A program made the translations under genes and the position numbers. From assembly GCA_945881835.1 (NCBI GenBank), contig CAMCVP010000013.1:1-55004 (forward strand): DNA of 55,004 bases, in the 5' to 3' direction. This stretch comes from Chryseobacterium gleum. GTDB lineage: Bacteria; Bacteroidota; Bacteroidia; Flavobacteriales_D; Sanyastnellaceae. Shown here one piece after another: positions 26,910 to 36,516 of this stretch. The notes under the pieces are model-generated. The model saw only the letters and a program-made list of their open reading frames with translations, searched no databases and was not told the DNA's origin. Within the stretch, counting starts at the first letter, position 1. The number at the start of each line of letters is the position of its first letter.

Positions 26910-27593
26910 ATGATTCGATTAATCATTGCTGATAACAGTCAGATTGTCCAAACCGGACTTCATTCTATCTTTTCGAACTACGAAAACATAGAAATCATTG
27001 GCGATGCAGGAAGTTCTGAGAGTTTATACGAATTACTCCTTTCCTTCGAAGCAGATGTTCTGCTCATGGATTTTACTGCGCCAGGATTTTCTGTTGACAC
27101 CATTACGAAAGTCTTGCGTCTTCAACCTAAACTAAAAATTGTTGCACTTACGGCAGACCAAAGCGGAGCAACCATTGTGAATGCCTTACGTGCTGGAGTG
27201 ACAAGCTACATTCGTAAGGATTGTGATGTAAACGAGATATTAGATTCGGTGCGTGAGACTGCAGCGGGTAGCGTTTTCTTTTGTGGAAACATCGTTGACC
27301 GCATTCGTAAAGAAGCCATTGATATTGAAGATTTGGCCGTTGCAACTTACAATTGTGAACCAACCACCATCAGCAGCAGAGAGAATGAAGTCATTACGCT
27401 TATTGCCGAAGGCTACACCAACGTAGAGATCGCAGAGAAGCTTTTCCTTTCCACTCATACCGTTAACACACACAGAAAGAACATTATGCAGAAACTCGGG
27501 GTGAACAACACCGCTGCAATTGTCATGTATGCGGTAAAGAAAGAATTGGTTAGTCCGAATAAATTTCTGTTCGCGCCTTCGGCGAATGCCTAA
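26910..27593 (+). CDS. NarL/FixJ-type response regulator
   Basis: A 227-residue two-component regulator. The receiver domain (1-120) has D9 and phospho-acceptor D54 (VLLMDFTAPG), the T in ALTAD and the Lys in SYIRKDCDVNE. The LuxR-type HTH follows at about 150-215 (SSRENEVITLIAEGYTNVEI, LFLSTHTVNTHRKNIMQKLG). No histidine kinase gene is adjacent, so it is an orphan here. ilvE follows 61 nt downstream but has its own -7-like box. Confidence 0.92.
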   Translation: MIRLIIADNSQIVQTGLHSIFSNYENIEIIGDAGSSESLYELLLSFEADVLLMDFTAPGFSVDTITKVLRLQPKLKIVALTADQSGATIVNALRAGVTSYIRKDCDVNEILDSVRETAAGSVFFCGNIVDRIRKEAIDIEDLAVATYNCEPTTISSRENEVITLIAEGYTNVEIAEKLFLSTHTVNTHRKNIMQKLGVNNTAAIVMYAVKKELVSPNKFLFAPSANA

Positions 27594-27610
27594 AGTCTAA
27601 AGAATTGTGT

Positions 27611-27618
27611 TATTTTTG
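27611..27618 (+). promoter_or_regulatory. Possible -7 box of ilvE
   Basis: TATTTTTG matches TAnnTTTG, 36 nt before the ilvE ATG. The -33 element is not convincing. Confidence 0.35.
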
Positions 27619-27654
27619 GTTTCCTGATTTTTAGGGAATCAATCAAAACGCTCA

Positions 27655-28722
27655 ATGATAGCTACACAAAAACCGATTGAGATTCGTAAAGTAGCCGAAA
27701 GCCGCATTCACCAAGTCGATTGGGAGAATCTCGGATTCGGACATGTTTTTTCGGATCACATGTTAGTCATGGAATACCACAATGGACAATGGGGAGCACC
27801 CGTTATTCAACCATACGGTCCTTTGCATTTTTCGCCAGCCATAAGTTCACTTCACTACGGCCAAGCCATTTTTGAAGGAATGAAGGCATTCAGAAATACC
27901 GATAATGAAGTCTTTATTTTCCGTCCAGAGGAAAATGCCAAGCGCATGAATCACAGCGCCGAACGCCTGTGCATGCCTACCCTGCCTGAAGATGTTTTTG
28001 TGAAATGTGTTGAAGAACTTATTTCATTGGACCGCAGCTGGGTTCCTACTCTCGACGGTGAGGCTTTATACATTCGCCCGCATATGTTTGCTATTGACGA
28101 ATACGTCGGAGTAAAACCAAGCGACAGCTACATGTTCGTGGTTTTCACGAGTCCAGTTGGAAGTTATTACACGTCTGAATTGAAGGTGAAAATTGAACAC
28201 CACTACTCGCGTGCTTCTCACGGTGGAACCGGTTCTGCGAAAGCGGCTGGAAACTACGCTGCTGCGTTACTTCCTACTAAAAAAGCGCAAGACGAAGGTT
28301 ACAACCAATTGTTGTGGACCGACGCTGAAAGTCATGAGTATTTGGAAGAGAGTGGAACCATGAACGTGATGTTCCGCAAGGGAAACACTATAATGACTCC
28401 ACAACTTTCAGATTCTATTTTAAGTGGAATTACGCGCGATTCTATTTTGCAAGTGGCTCGCGACTGGGGATACGAGGTAATAGAAAAAAGAATTGCTGTT
28501 GCCGAACTTATAGAAGGTCTGCGTAACGGCGAAATCAACGAGGCATTCGGTGCAGGAACTGCAGCTACCATTGCTCCTATTCGCACCATCAGCTTAGACG
28601 GTGAAGATTTCAATTTGAATGAATACGCTACTTGGGAGTTTGCTCCTCGCGTATCTTCATATTTAGATCGCGTAAAACGCGGCAGAGAAAACGATACACA
28701 CAACTGGAACCACGTCGTTTAA
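27655..28722 (+). CDS. ilvE: Branched-chain-amino-acid aminotransferase
   Basis: PLP-dependent class IV aminotransferase that makes Leu, Ile and Val from their 2-oxo acids. Motifs seen: LHYGQAIFEGMKAFR near residue 65, the PLP Lys in GTGSAKAAGNYAAAL near residue 193, LEESGTMNVMF, and SGITRDSILQVARDWGYEV. At 355 residues it belongs to the longer, mitochondrial-like BCAT2 subgroup. The stop at 28722 abuts the stop of the next, convergent gene. Confidence 0.94.
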   Translation: MIATQKPIEIRKVAESRIHQVDWENLGFGHVFSDHMLVMEYHNGQWGAPVIQPYGPLHFSPAISSLHYGQAIFEGMKAFRNTDNEVFIFRPEENAKRMNHSAERLCMPTLPEDVFVKCVEELISLDRSWVPTLDGEALYIRPHMFAIDEYVGVKPSDSYMFVVFTSPVGSYYTSELKVKIEHHYSRASHGGTGSAKAAGNYAAALLPTKKAQDEGYNQLLWTDAESHEYLEESGTMNVMFRKGNTIMTPQLSDSILSGITRDSILQVARDWGYEVIEKRIAVAELIEGLRNGEINEAFGAGTAATIAPIRTISLDGEDFNLNEYATWEFAPRVSSYLDRVKRGRENDTHNWNHVV

Positions 28723-30015
28723 TTACTCGGCGTAGAGATACCAATTGTTTCGACTTTCATAAGGACGGTAGAGGTAATAAACTCTACCGTTTTTTATTTG
28801 CGGATTGCGAATGTGCTGCCAATAAAGGTTCTTTTTCAATTCGAGACTGCCGTCTTCCTTCAACAAATTAAATGTAGACTCTCCTGTTCGAAGCTGCGTA
28901 AAGCAAACGACTTCCTTCTTCTCCGGGTCAAATTGCACATTCAAAATTTTCTCCTTTGTAGGCAAGTTCGACAAATTCCGATCTCCTTTCATTGCAACCC
29001 GATTCAACTGCTCCCCTTCCGCATTAATACTTACCACTACTCCTTGTGAAATATTGAAAATGGACCAATGGTCTTCATGCTGAACAATTTTAGCCACCGG
29101 ATCTCTGTAATACGGACTCTCTTTGAACTGCGTCATTTGTCCGGCTACAATCTCCTTCGGCACACCGTAATCCAATTCATATTGATAAGCAATGCGCTTC
29201 GCTCTTCCGTTCATGTACTTGTATTCCGATTTGAAAAGTTCCATGGTTAGTGAGTCTGCAACATGCGCCAACTCTATCGGATCGGTGCTGTTCTTCTTCA
29301 ACAAATAATAACTGAATTCAGGATATTCCTCTGTGAATGTGTGGAAGACAATGTTCGAATTGAGGAATCCGCAAATGGGTTCAAACTCTTGTCGAAACGA
29401 TTCGTAGCTCAATTTATCTAAATGCAAGAATGGCTCTGCTTGAAGTTGAAAAACTGAATTTTCTGTCAACACAAAACACGCACCTGTTGGAGCTAGATGA
29501 AAACGCTCGGCGGGTTCATTGATGTGAAATGAAGTGACAATCTTACCGAATGAATCAATCTGCGCTATCCAAGCGTCTTCCCACAAATCGCGCTTCTCGT
29601 ATGCCGGTTTAATTAGTTTCTCGTGCTCGTAAAGAAGCATGGTTAACTTGCCATTCCACCAAACAAAATCACCAACAGAATACTTCACACTTCCAAAAAC
29701 ACTGTCGGGCGCATCGGTGATGCTTAATGCGGGCAGTTGATAGATCTGTTCGGCCAACTCAATGACTCTTCCCAACTTCGTGGTCGTATAATCGTAATAA
29801 CCAATGGACTGAACGATATATCCAGTGTTCGAAGTGGGTATGGAGAACTCTCCGTTCTCATCGGTTACCGCGAATTGCTTTCCGTTCGTCCACTTAACAA
29901 CAGCTCCCGTTATAGGCTTTTTTGTGTTGAATGAAATGACCTTTCCGCGTTGCTGGGCTGCGCCTGCAAGGCCAAGGAAAAGTGCAACGATTAGGAATGG
30001 AAACCTCATATTCAT
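28723..30015 (-). CDS. Exported protein with carboxypeptidase-regulatory-like domain
   Basis: A 430-residue exported protein of unknown function. A signal peptide (MRFPFLIVALFLGLAGAAQ, if the ATG at 30009 is used) leads to a CarboxypepD_reg-like beta-sandwich (RGKVISFNTKKPITGAVVKW, DENGEFSIP, VQSIGYYDYTT; about 22-95). The remainder is beta-rich and repetitive, suggesting a propeller-like fold. No TonB-receptor barrel follows, so it is not a SusC-type receptor. Confidence 0.7.
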   Translation of the reverse strand: MNMRFPFLIVALFLGLAGAAQQRGKVISFNTKKPITGAVVKWTNGKQFAVTDENGEFSIPTSNTGYIVQSIGYYDYTTTKLGRVIELAEQIYQLPALSITDAPDSVFGSVKYSVGDFVWWNGKLTMLLYEHEKLIKPAYEKRDLWEDAWIAQIDSFGKIVTSFHINEPAERFHLAPTGACFVLTENSVFQLQAEPFLHLDKLSYESFRQEFEPICGFLNSNIVFHTFTEEYPEFSYYLLKKNSTDPIELAHVADSLTMELFKSEYKYMNGRAKRIAYQYELDYGVPKEIVAGQMTQFKESPYYRDPVAKIVQHEDHWSIFNISQGVVVSINAEGEQLNRVAMKGDRNLSNLPTKEKILNVQFDPEKKEVVCFTQLRTGESTFNLLKEDGSLELKKNLYWQHIRNPQIKNGRVYYLYRPYESRNNWYLYAE

Positions 30016-30077
30016 GCCTTGAAATTTACTCGGAAAGGAGCGGAATCTTCTTCCAATTAAAAATAAAAATTACTTTT

Positions 30078-31937
30078 CTATTTCTCGAAATAATGCAAGG
30101 TCTCGTCAACGGTATTTTGCGTCACGGCATGATAGTTACCTCTGCAATGAGCGTATATGCTCAATGCGGTGACATGATAACCGTTGTTTTCCAAGGCTTC
30201 ATACAATGGAGCGACGAATTTTCTTCTTCCTACTTTTTCTAAGAAAGTAGCAAGGTCTGCGAAGACCGCTTCGTTCTTTGCTTGAATAGACAACATAAAC
30301 CAAGCGAAGAGCACTTCTGAATTTCCAATTTTCGATATGTGGAAACTCTCGTCCAATGATTGAATTTTAGAAAGCGATAGATTGAAATTCACATTCGACA
30401 AGAATCTGTAACGTTCTTGATAGCTCCAGTTATTCCATGGAAGGTCTTTGTTCGTGATCTCATCTGCTTCCCACTTCAAACGTAGTTCATCTACTTTCTC
30501 TAATTCCGCCGATTGAACAACAGCGGTATTCGCAGGCAATCCGGCAGCATATATCCACTCATCAATTCCAATAGCATCTGCTTGCTCTTTGGTTAAAAGT
30601 TCGGTTGTTAAAATGTCTATGAACCCTTCGGTAGTCATAACACCAAATGCATGCGACTGGAAGTAATTCTTCAAGAACGCGTCGAACTTCTCTCTTCCAA
30701 CTTTCTCTTCTATGGTTCGAAGGAAGAAATAGCCTTTGTTGTAGGCGATGTCGTTCATGCCGTCATCTGGATTTCTATTTTCCAAAGCCAATTTCAAATG
30801 TGTGTCTTCAGCAGGAAGTTCTGCAAGCGTTGCATTCAAATCTTGACGCGCAAGAGTAGCTAACATCTCAGCTTTTGCTTTTCCATAAAGCGATTCCATA
30901 ATACGTTGTTCGAAGTACACCGTGAATCCTTCATTCAACCAGAAGTCGTTCCAAGTAGCATTGGTGACTAAGTTCCCGCTCCAGCTGTGGGCTAACTCAT
31001 GTGCGATGAGCGAAACCAACGATTTATCTCCAGCCAAAATGGTTGGCGTAGCAAATGTCAATCTTGGATTTTCCATTCCACCAAAAGGAAATGCTCCAGG
31101 AAGTACGAGCACATCGTAACGCTCCCAAGCATATGGACCGTACAAATCTTCTGCTGCTTTTACCATTCCGGGCATGTCGGAAAATTCGTTGTAAGCAAGC
31201 TCAAGCATATCTGCAGTTGCATACACGCCAGTGTTTTCACTCAACGATTTGAACGCGACATCTCCAACAGCCAAAGCCAACAGATAAGATGGAATACGTT
31301 GTTTCATTTCGAAATGATACTTTCCGTCGGGTGTTTTCACTTGCGGATTTTCAGCAGACATTAACGCCATTAAATCTTTCGGAACGGTAACATCGGCTGA
31401 ATACGTAAAACGCACCGAAGGGCTGTCCTGACAAGGAATCCACGTTCTTGCTAGAATGGCTTGCGACTGCGAAAAAAGAAAAGGCAATTCGTTTTCCTTT
31501 TCCACCCACAACAACGCCTCTGCATTTGGAGAGGTGGTGTATTGAATACTTACTTGTGTATCTGTATCTTGAATTTGAACACGTAAGGCCTTTCCTAAAA
31601 ATGGTTTTGATTCATCAATTAAGAAAAAAGCCTTTCTTCCATTCACCTTCACCCAATCTATATTCAGGTCTTTCGTATCGAAAGAAATTTGCTGCGCGCC
31701 TTTTTCCGCTTTGAAGTCATAGGTTGCATTGGCAGTGATGATGTGCGATTCAACATTCACATTCGCGGTCCAGTGCAAGTGAGTTACTCGCGCGTCTGAC
31801 GTTGCCGCTGAATGCGGATCGAATATTTTCGAAGTGGTCATAGGATTTATGGAATGAGGGGTTGAAGTAACTTCTTCCGAAATTTTGCACGAAGCTAAAG
31901 TCGCACAAACAGCGAACAAGAAAATGAATTTCCGCAT
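30078..31937 (-). CDS. M1 family aminopeptidase, LTA4 hydrolase-like
   Basis: A 619-residue zinc metallopeptidase. It has a lipoprotein-like signal (FAVCATLASC, Cys at residue 17), a beta-rich N-terminal domain, the GGMENPRLTF substrate motif (G-x-M-E-N), zinc motif HELAHSWSGNL with the third ligand in WLNEGF, and a C-terminal helical domain (about 490-619) like leukotriene A4 hydrolase. It probably trims peptides in the periplasm. It follows the methyltransferase gene by 3 nt. A second, distant M1 enzyme lies at 34121. Confidence 0.92.
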   Translation of the reverse strand: MRKFIFLFAVCATLASCKISEEVTSTPHSINPMTTSKIFDPHSAATSDARVTHLHWTANVNVESHIITANATYDFKAEKGAQQISFDTKDLNIDWVKVNGRKAFFLIDESKPFLGKALRVQIQDTDTQVSIQYTTSPNAEALLWVEKENELPFLFSQSQAILARTWIPCQDSPSVRFTYSADVTVPKDLMALMSAENPQVKTPDGKYHFEMKQRIPSYLLALAVGDVAFKSLSENTGVYATADMLELAYNEFSDMPGMVKAAEDLYGPYAWERYDVLVLPGAFPFGGMENPRLTFATPTILAGDKSLVSLIAHELAHSWSGNLVTNATWNDFWLNEGFTVYFEQRIMESLYGKAKAEMLATLARQDLNATLAELPAEDTHLKLALENRNPDDGMNDIAYNKGYFFLRTIEEKVGREKFDAFLKNYFQSHAFGVMTTEGFIDILTTELLTKEQADAIGIDEWIYAAGLPANTAVVQSAELEKVDELRLKWEADEITNKDLPWNNWSYQERYRFLSNVNFNLSLSKIQSLDESFHISKIGNSEVLFAWFMLSIQAKNEAVFADLATFLEKVGRRKFVAPLYEALENNGYHVTALSIYAHCRGNYHAVTQNTVDETLHYFEK

Positions 31938-31940
31938 GAA

Positions 31941-32825
31941 TTAAACTTTTAAGATTCTTCCGAACACGCCTAATGGCAGAAGCACTCCGCTTTCAGCATT
32001 TAAATAAAGTTCTCCGATTGCCAGGTTCTTTCCTGCAAACGGACGCAATAGATTTTCAACAATCAGTGGAGAAAGTCCGAGGCTGTATGCGTTCAATACC
32101 AAGAAATGTTCTTTCGGATCTAACAACTGCAACACTCCGTCGAGCAATTCTGAAATCTGCTCTTCCAACTTCCACTTCTCTCCTTTCGGTCCATGTCCGA
32201 ATGCAGGAGGATCGAGAATAATTCCATTGTACTTGTTTCCTCTTCTCACTTCACGTTGAACAAACTTCAACGCATCTTCCACCATCCAACGAATGTCTTT
32301 GGTGCCTGTGAGCTGTGCGTTTTCATTCGCCCAAGTCACTACTTGTTTAATGCTATCTACGTGCGTAACCTCGGCTCCGTGTGTTGCGCAAGCCACCGTG
32401 GCACCACCTGTGTAGGCGAACAAATTCAATACTTTCGGCTTTTCAACTTGCATCTTTTGCATGGCGGTGATTGAGAAATCCCAATTGGCCGCTTGCTCTG
32501 GGAAAATTCCAACGTGCTTGAAGGAAGTCATTCCCAAACGCATGTTCAAATTCTTTCCGTTGATTAATTCATATTGAATTTTCCACTGATCGGGCATCTT
32601 CTTCATCTTGGTCCACTCGCCTATGTTGCTTCCCTTTTGCACGAAACGAACGTGTGCGCGCTTCTTCCATTCCTCGTCAGACAAGCGTTTCGGCCATACC
32701 GCCTGTGGTTCTGGACGTATGGTAATGAATTCGCCGAAGCGCTCTAATTTTTCAAAATCGCCACAATCGAGCAGGGCATAATCCTTCCAACGAGAAGGGG
32801 TATCGAGTTGAACCGTTAATGTCAT
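31941..32825 (-). CDS. SAM-dependent methyltransferase, RlmI/RlmK-like
   Basis: A 294-residue class I methyltransferase resembling the catalytic domain of the 23S rRNA methyltransferases RlmI and RlmK (COG1092). SAM-binding motif LNLFAYTGGATVACATHGA near residue 137 is followed by VTHVDSIKQVVTWANENA and the DPPAFGHGPKGEKW catalytic loop. There is no PUA domain. Target unknown, probably rRNA. It starts in a divergent, closely spaced arrangement with the DUF2520 gene, and a -7 box lies four bases before its ATG. Confidence 0.85.
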   Translation of the reverse strand: MTLTVQLDTPSRWKDYALLDCGDFEKLERFGEFITIRPEPQAVWPKRLSDEEWKKRAHVRFVQKGSNIGEWTKMKKMPDQWKIQYELINGKNLNMRLGMTSFKHVGIFPEQAANWDFSITAMQKMQVEKPKVLNLFAYTGGATVACATHGAEVTHVDSIKQVVTWANENAQLTGTKDIRWMVEDALKFVQREVRRGNKYNGIILDPPAFGHGPKGEKWKLEEQISELLDGVLQLLDPKEHFLVLNAYSLGLSPLIVENLLRPFAGKNLAIGELYLNAESGVLLPLGVFGRILKV

Positions 32826-32829
32826 GAAA

Positions 32830-32858
32830 CAAAGGTACGCTTCTTCGCTTTATCTTCG
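32830..32858. promoter_or_regulatory. Face-to-face -7 boxes of the divergent methyltransferase and DUF2520 genes
   Basis: On minus, TACCTTTG (32837-32830) is four bases before the ATG at 32825. On plus, TATCTTCG (32851-32858) is seven bases before the ATG at 32866. Only 40 nt separate the two start codons, so both promoters must overlap the other gene's start region. Confidence 0.5.
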
Positions 32859-32865
32859 CAGAGAT

Positions 32866-33603
32866 ATGCGCATAGCTCTAGTAGGAAATGGAAATTTAGC
32901 GTGGCACTTGAACGCTGCACTTCGTGAAATTAATTCGCGAATTGATCTGCATGTGGTTCGCGAACTTCCTGTTTCAAGTCCGTGGAAAACAACGACTCAA
33001 CTTTCCGACATAAACGACAGCTATCACTTGGTTTTATTGGCTGTTCCCGATTCTCAGATTGCGGAAGTAGCAGCACAACTTCCTGAAAAAATCATTGCGG
33101 TTCACTTTTCTGGAGGCACTTCAATCTTAAATCTTCCACAAAAAAACAGAGCCGTTTGTTGGCCCTGTCAAACCTTGAAGAAAGGCACTTCCATGAAGTA
33201 CAACAACATTCCTTTGTTGTATGAATTCTCCAATGCAGATACCGAAACCATTGTGAAAGCATTTTTGGAACCAGCTATTGGCAAATGGATTTCCGCCAAC
33301 GGCGAACAAAGACAGCTCGCGCACATCTCTGCAGTATTCTCGAATAACTTCACCAATCACCTTCAACATATTTCACAAGCGTTGTTGAAGGAAGCGCAAC
33401 TTCCAACCGATTTGTTTTACACCATGTTGAAAGCACATGTTGAGTTGTTGGAAACGAAAGCGCCTGATGCTATTCAAACCGGACCTGCGCAGCGTGGCGA
33501 TGTGGAGACCATTGAAGCTCAAAAACAATTATTGAATAATCATGTTGAATGGAAGGAAATCTATTCCCTTCTTTCCAAAAACATTCTAGACAAATACCAA
33601 TGA
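32866..33603 (+). CDS. DUF2520 domain oxidoreductase-like protein
   Basis: A 245-residue protein with an N-terminal Rossmann domain (MRIALVGNGNLAWHLNAAL, G-x-G-x-x-A/G type) and a C-terminal DUF2520 helical domain (LAHISAVFSNNFTNHL; TGPAQRGDVETIEAQ). The family is related to F420/NADP-dependent and ketopantoate-type reductases; the substrate is unknown. I took ATG 32866 since the Rossmann fold starts there. Its stop overlaps the start of the next gene as ATGA, a pairing with KdsC-like phosphatases that I recall from other Bacteroidota. Confidence 0.82.
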   Translation: MRIALVGNGNLAWHLNAALREINSRIDLHVVRELPVSSPWKTTTQLSDINDSYHLVLLAVPDSQIAEVAAQLPEKIIAVHFSGGTSILNLPQKNRAVCWPCQTLKKGTSMKYNNIPLLYEFSNADTETIVKAFLEPAIGKWISANGEQRQLAHISAVFSNNFTNHLQHISQALLKEAQLPTDLFYTMLKAHVELLETKAPDAIQTGPAQRGDVETIEAQKQLLNNHVEWKEIYSLLSKNILDKYQ

Positions 33604-34118
33604 ATTACAAAGAAAAATTAGCAAAAACGAAGATCTTCATCTTCGACGTAGACGGAGTCTTCACCGACAATATTGTTTGGTTATTTCCAAACGGAGAGCA
33701 AATGCGCACTGCGAATGTCCGCGATGGATATGCTGTTCAGTTAGCTGTAAAAAAAGGTTTTCGCATTGCTGTCATAAGCGGAGGAACATCGGAGGCGGTT
33801 CGAAATCGCTTTGAAAAATTAGGCGTTCACGAAGTTCATTTGGGTTCTTCTAACAAACGTCAAGTGTATTTAGATTTAAAATCGAAGTGGCATTTTCACG
33901 ACGATGATGTGTGTTACATGGGCGATGACATTCCAGATTTACCACTTTTGAAAATTGTTGGATTGGCTTGCTGTCCGGCCGATGCAGCTCCTGAAGTAAA
34001 GGAAGTTTCACATTACATTTCCAACAAAAACGGCGGACATGGATGTGTTCGCGATTTGATGGAACAAGCGCTAAAACTTCACGGACATTGGATGAACGAA
34101 GACGCCGTTATTTGGTAA
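33600..34118 (+). CDS. KdsC-like HAD phosphatase
   Basis: A 172-residue HAD-superfamily phosphatase of the KDO-8-phosphate phosphatase type, a step in making the LPS sugar Kdo. Motif I is FDVDGVFTDN (D16, D18), motif II includes AVISGG, motif III the Lys in SSNKRQV and motif IV GDDIPDLPLL. Length and lack of a cap domain fit KdsC. It could act on another 3-deoxy-sugar phosphate. Start overlaps DUF2520 (ATGA). Confidence 0.85.
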   Translation: MNYKEKLAKTKIFIFDVDGVFTDNIVWLFPNGEQMRTANVRDGYAVQLAVKKGFRIAVISGGTSEAVRNRFEKLGVHEVHLGSSNKRQVYLDLKSKWHFHDDDVCYMGDDIPDLPLLKIVGLACCPADAAPEVKEVSHYISNKNGGHGCVRDLMEQALKLHGHWMNEDAVIW

Positions 34119-34120
34119 TT

Positions 34121-35938
34121 ATGAAAAAGAGAAATTTATTCCTATTGGCATTTCTTGTTTTAGGTGGAAATGTATTTGGTCAGTACTGGCAGCAAAAGGC
34201 AGACTATACCATTGATTTTTCATTGAACACCAACGACGATTCTTTTGTTGGAAAAGAAACCATTGTTTACACGAACAATAGCAATGATGAGCTCACGCAG
34301 TTGTTTTTCCATTTATACAACAATGCCTTCCAACCGGGAAGCGATATGGATGTTCGCTCAATGGCTTTGCCAGATCCGGACCGACGTGTTGGAGATCGTA
34401 TTTCGAAATTAACGAAAGAGCAAGAAGGACATTTGCATGTGACGAGTCTTTCAGTAAACGGAGAAAATATCACTGCTACTTATGAAGAGAATGAGACTAT
34501 TTTAGAAGTTAAATTGCTAAAGCCTATTCCACCTCATTCGGTTGCAACCGTTGATGTAGCGTTTTACGGACAAGTGCCTTTACAAATTCGCAGAAGTGGA
34601 AAAGACAATGCGGAAGGCATTGAATTCAGCATGAGTCAGTGGTATCCGAAAATGTGTGAATACGACGAAGACGGATGGCATCCGAATCCGTACATCGCTC
34701 GCGAATTCTACGGCATTTGGGGTGATTTCAATGTTAACCTTACGCTGCCAGCGAACTATGTGGTTGCGGCGGGTGGTGTGTTATTGAATGAAGAAGAGTC
34801 TTTCAAGCGCGTTCAAAAAGCAGGTAAGAATTTATTGACTTGGAAATTCGAGGCGAAGAATGTACATGATTTCGTTTGGGCAGCAGATCCCGATTATGTG
34901 AGAACAGAAACACAAGTTGCTGACGGTCCGAAAATTTATTTCTACCACCAACCGGAAGAAAATTACAACGAGGCATGGGATCGTCTTCCTGAATTCACGG
35001 CGAAAACGTTTGATCTTTTAAGCAAGAATTTCGGAAAATACCCCTACCCAGTTTACAACGTTATACAAGGCGGAGATGGTGGAATGGAATATCCCATGGC
35101 TACGCTTATTACTGGTAAGCGTTCACTTCCAAGTCTTGTGGGTGTTACGGTTCACGAAGGAGCGCACTCTTGGTACCAAGGAATGTTGGCGACCGATGAA
35201 AGCAAATATTGTTGGATGGACGAAGGCTTTACAAGCTTCGCTTCTACTGTGGTGATGAATGCCTTGTTCCCTGCGCAGGCTGATCCTTATCACCGCGAAT
35301 CGATTGACGGATATTTGGAATTGGTGAAAGCAGGAATTGAAGAACCGTTAACCACGCACGCCGATCACTTCGAAACGAATTATGCATACGGCGTTGCGGC
35401 ATACAGCAAAGGAGAGACGTACTTAAGTCAGTTGGAATACATCATGGGTTCAGAACTCTTCAATCAAACCATGCACACTTATTTCAACGAATGGTCTTTC
35501 AAACACCCGGAACCGGAAGACATCTTGCGCGTTGCGGAAAAAGAAAGCGGATTGGTCCTCGACTGGTTCGATGAGTATTTCGTTGGAACTACGAAAACGC
35601 TCGACTATGCTGTAGACACCGTATTTGCTCGTAAAGGGGAAACTGAAATTATCCTTGAGCGCAAAGGCTTATTTCCGATGCCATGCGAGGTAACTGTGAG
35701 TTTCGACAATGGAAAAGAATGTGTTTATTACATTCCATTAGACCTCATGCGCGGAATGAAATTCAGAGGCGATATGCCTGAGAATTGGAACTTCCAACAA
35801 GACTGGCATTGGGTTGACAAAACCTATTCATTGAAATTTAAAAATCCGAATATGAAAGTTGTGAAAGTGTTCATTGATGCGAAGAATCAAACCATAGACA
35901 CAGACAAGACCAACAACTCCTATTCTATAACCAAATAA
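34121..35938 (+). CDS. M1 family metallopeptidase
   Basis: A 605-residue exported zinc peptidase. Signal peptide MKKRNLFLLAFLVLGGNVFGQ, N-terminal beta domain, GGDGGMEYPMATL in place of the usual GAMEN, zinc motif HEGAHSWYQGML with the third ligand in WMDEGF. The C-terminal part is shorter than in LTA4 hydrolases and no T9SS sorting domain is seen. I chose ATG 34121 because it starts the signal peptide. It shares little detail with the other M1 at 30078, so the two are not recent duplicates. Confidence 0.9.
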   Translation: MKKRNLFLLAFLVLGGNVFGQYWQQKADYTIDFSLNTNDDSFVGKETIVYTNNSNDELTQLFFHLYNNAFQPGSDMDVRSMALPDPDRRVGDRISKLTKEQEGHLHVTSLSVNGENITATYEENETILEVKLLKPIPPHSVATVDVAFYGQVPLQIRRSGKDNAEGIEFSMSQWYPKMCEYDEDGWHPNPYIAREFYGIWGDFNVNLTLPANYVVAAGGVLLNEEESFKRVQKAGKNLLTWKFEAKNVHDFVWAADPDYVRTETQVADGPKIYFYHQPEENYNEAWDRLPEFTAKTFDLLSKNFGKYPYPVYNVIQGGDGGMEYPMATLITGKRSLPSLVGVTVHEGAHSWYQGMLATDESKYCWMDEGFTSFASTVVMNALFPAQADPYHRESIDGYLELVKAGIEEPLTTHADHFETNYAYGVAAYSKGETYLSQLEYIMGSELFNQTMHTYFNEWSFKHPEPEDILRVAEKESGLVLDWFDEYFVGTTKTLDYAVDTVFARKGETEIILERKGLFPMPCEVTVSFDNGKECVYYIPLDLMRGMKFRGDMPENWNFQQDWHWVDKTYSLKFKNPNMKVVKVFIDAKNQTIDTDKTNNSYSITK

Positions 35939-35941
35939 GCC

Positions 35942-36514
35942 GTGTTTAAAAACTATTTCGCATTTACAAAAAGCCCAGCGCTGAACTTCATCATTGGATT
36001 GGTTATCTCCATTGGATTGCTCGTTGGCCTTGGCCCATTAGTTATTTCTTACGGAAAGGAATTGCCCTTTTCCATTTTAAGTTTTGTGGTGTTGTTCAAC
36101 GCCATTTGGTGGGGATGGCAAATTGGATTTCTTTCATCTCTGACTTATATCCTATTGGGCATTGCTGGAATGAAAATTTTTCCTAATCACGAAAGTGGAT
36201 TGAAACATGTATTCACTATTACCAATTGTGGTTATTACTTCGGATTCTTAGCGGCAGCGTTGCTTGCGGGATATTTCTCGGAAATTCCTCGCAAGAAGAA
36301 AATGTTGAACGCACTGGCGGTTTGGTTTCTTGGGCATGCAATTATTTTAGTGTTGGGTGGACTTTATATATACCGAATTAATCCCGAACGCGCTTGGGCG
36401 TTTATTCAATTAGATCTTTCCGCCTATGCTGTTAAAGCAACAGCTGGAATGATTGTTACCATTGCATTTTTAAGATTTATACAAGGAAGAAAAGAATTTT
36501 TTCAAGAAGCATAA
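35942..36514 (+). CDS. bioY: Biotin transporter BioY (ECF substrate-binding subunit)
   Basis: A 190-residue protein with six transmembrane segments that resembles BioY, the biotin-specific S component of ECF transporters. Features seen: LTYILLGIAGMKIF, the YYFGFLAAALLAGY segment, a GHAIILVLGGLYI helix and the final AYAVKATAGMIV helix. The start is GTG at 35942, 4 nt after the M1 stop. No EcfA/T genes are present here; BioY can work alone or with distant partners. Confidence 0.75.
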   Translation: MFKNYFAFTKSPALNFIIGLVISIGLLVGLGPLVISYGKELPFSILSFVVLFNAIWWGWQIGFLSSLTYILLGIAGMKIFPNHESGLKHVFTITNCGYYFGFLAAALLAGYFSEIPRKKKMLNALAVWFLGHAIILVLGGLYIYRINPERAWAFIQLDLSAYAVKATAGMIVTIAFLRFIQGRKEFFQEA

Positions 36515-36516
36515 TT

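Noticed and set aside
30078-35938. Two M1 peptidases as a recent tandem duplication
   Set aside because: They lie on opposite strands, differ in the substrate motif and C-terminal domain, and show no long shared stretches.
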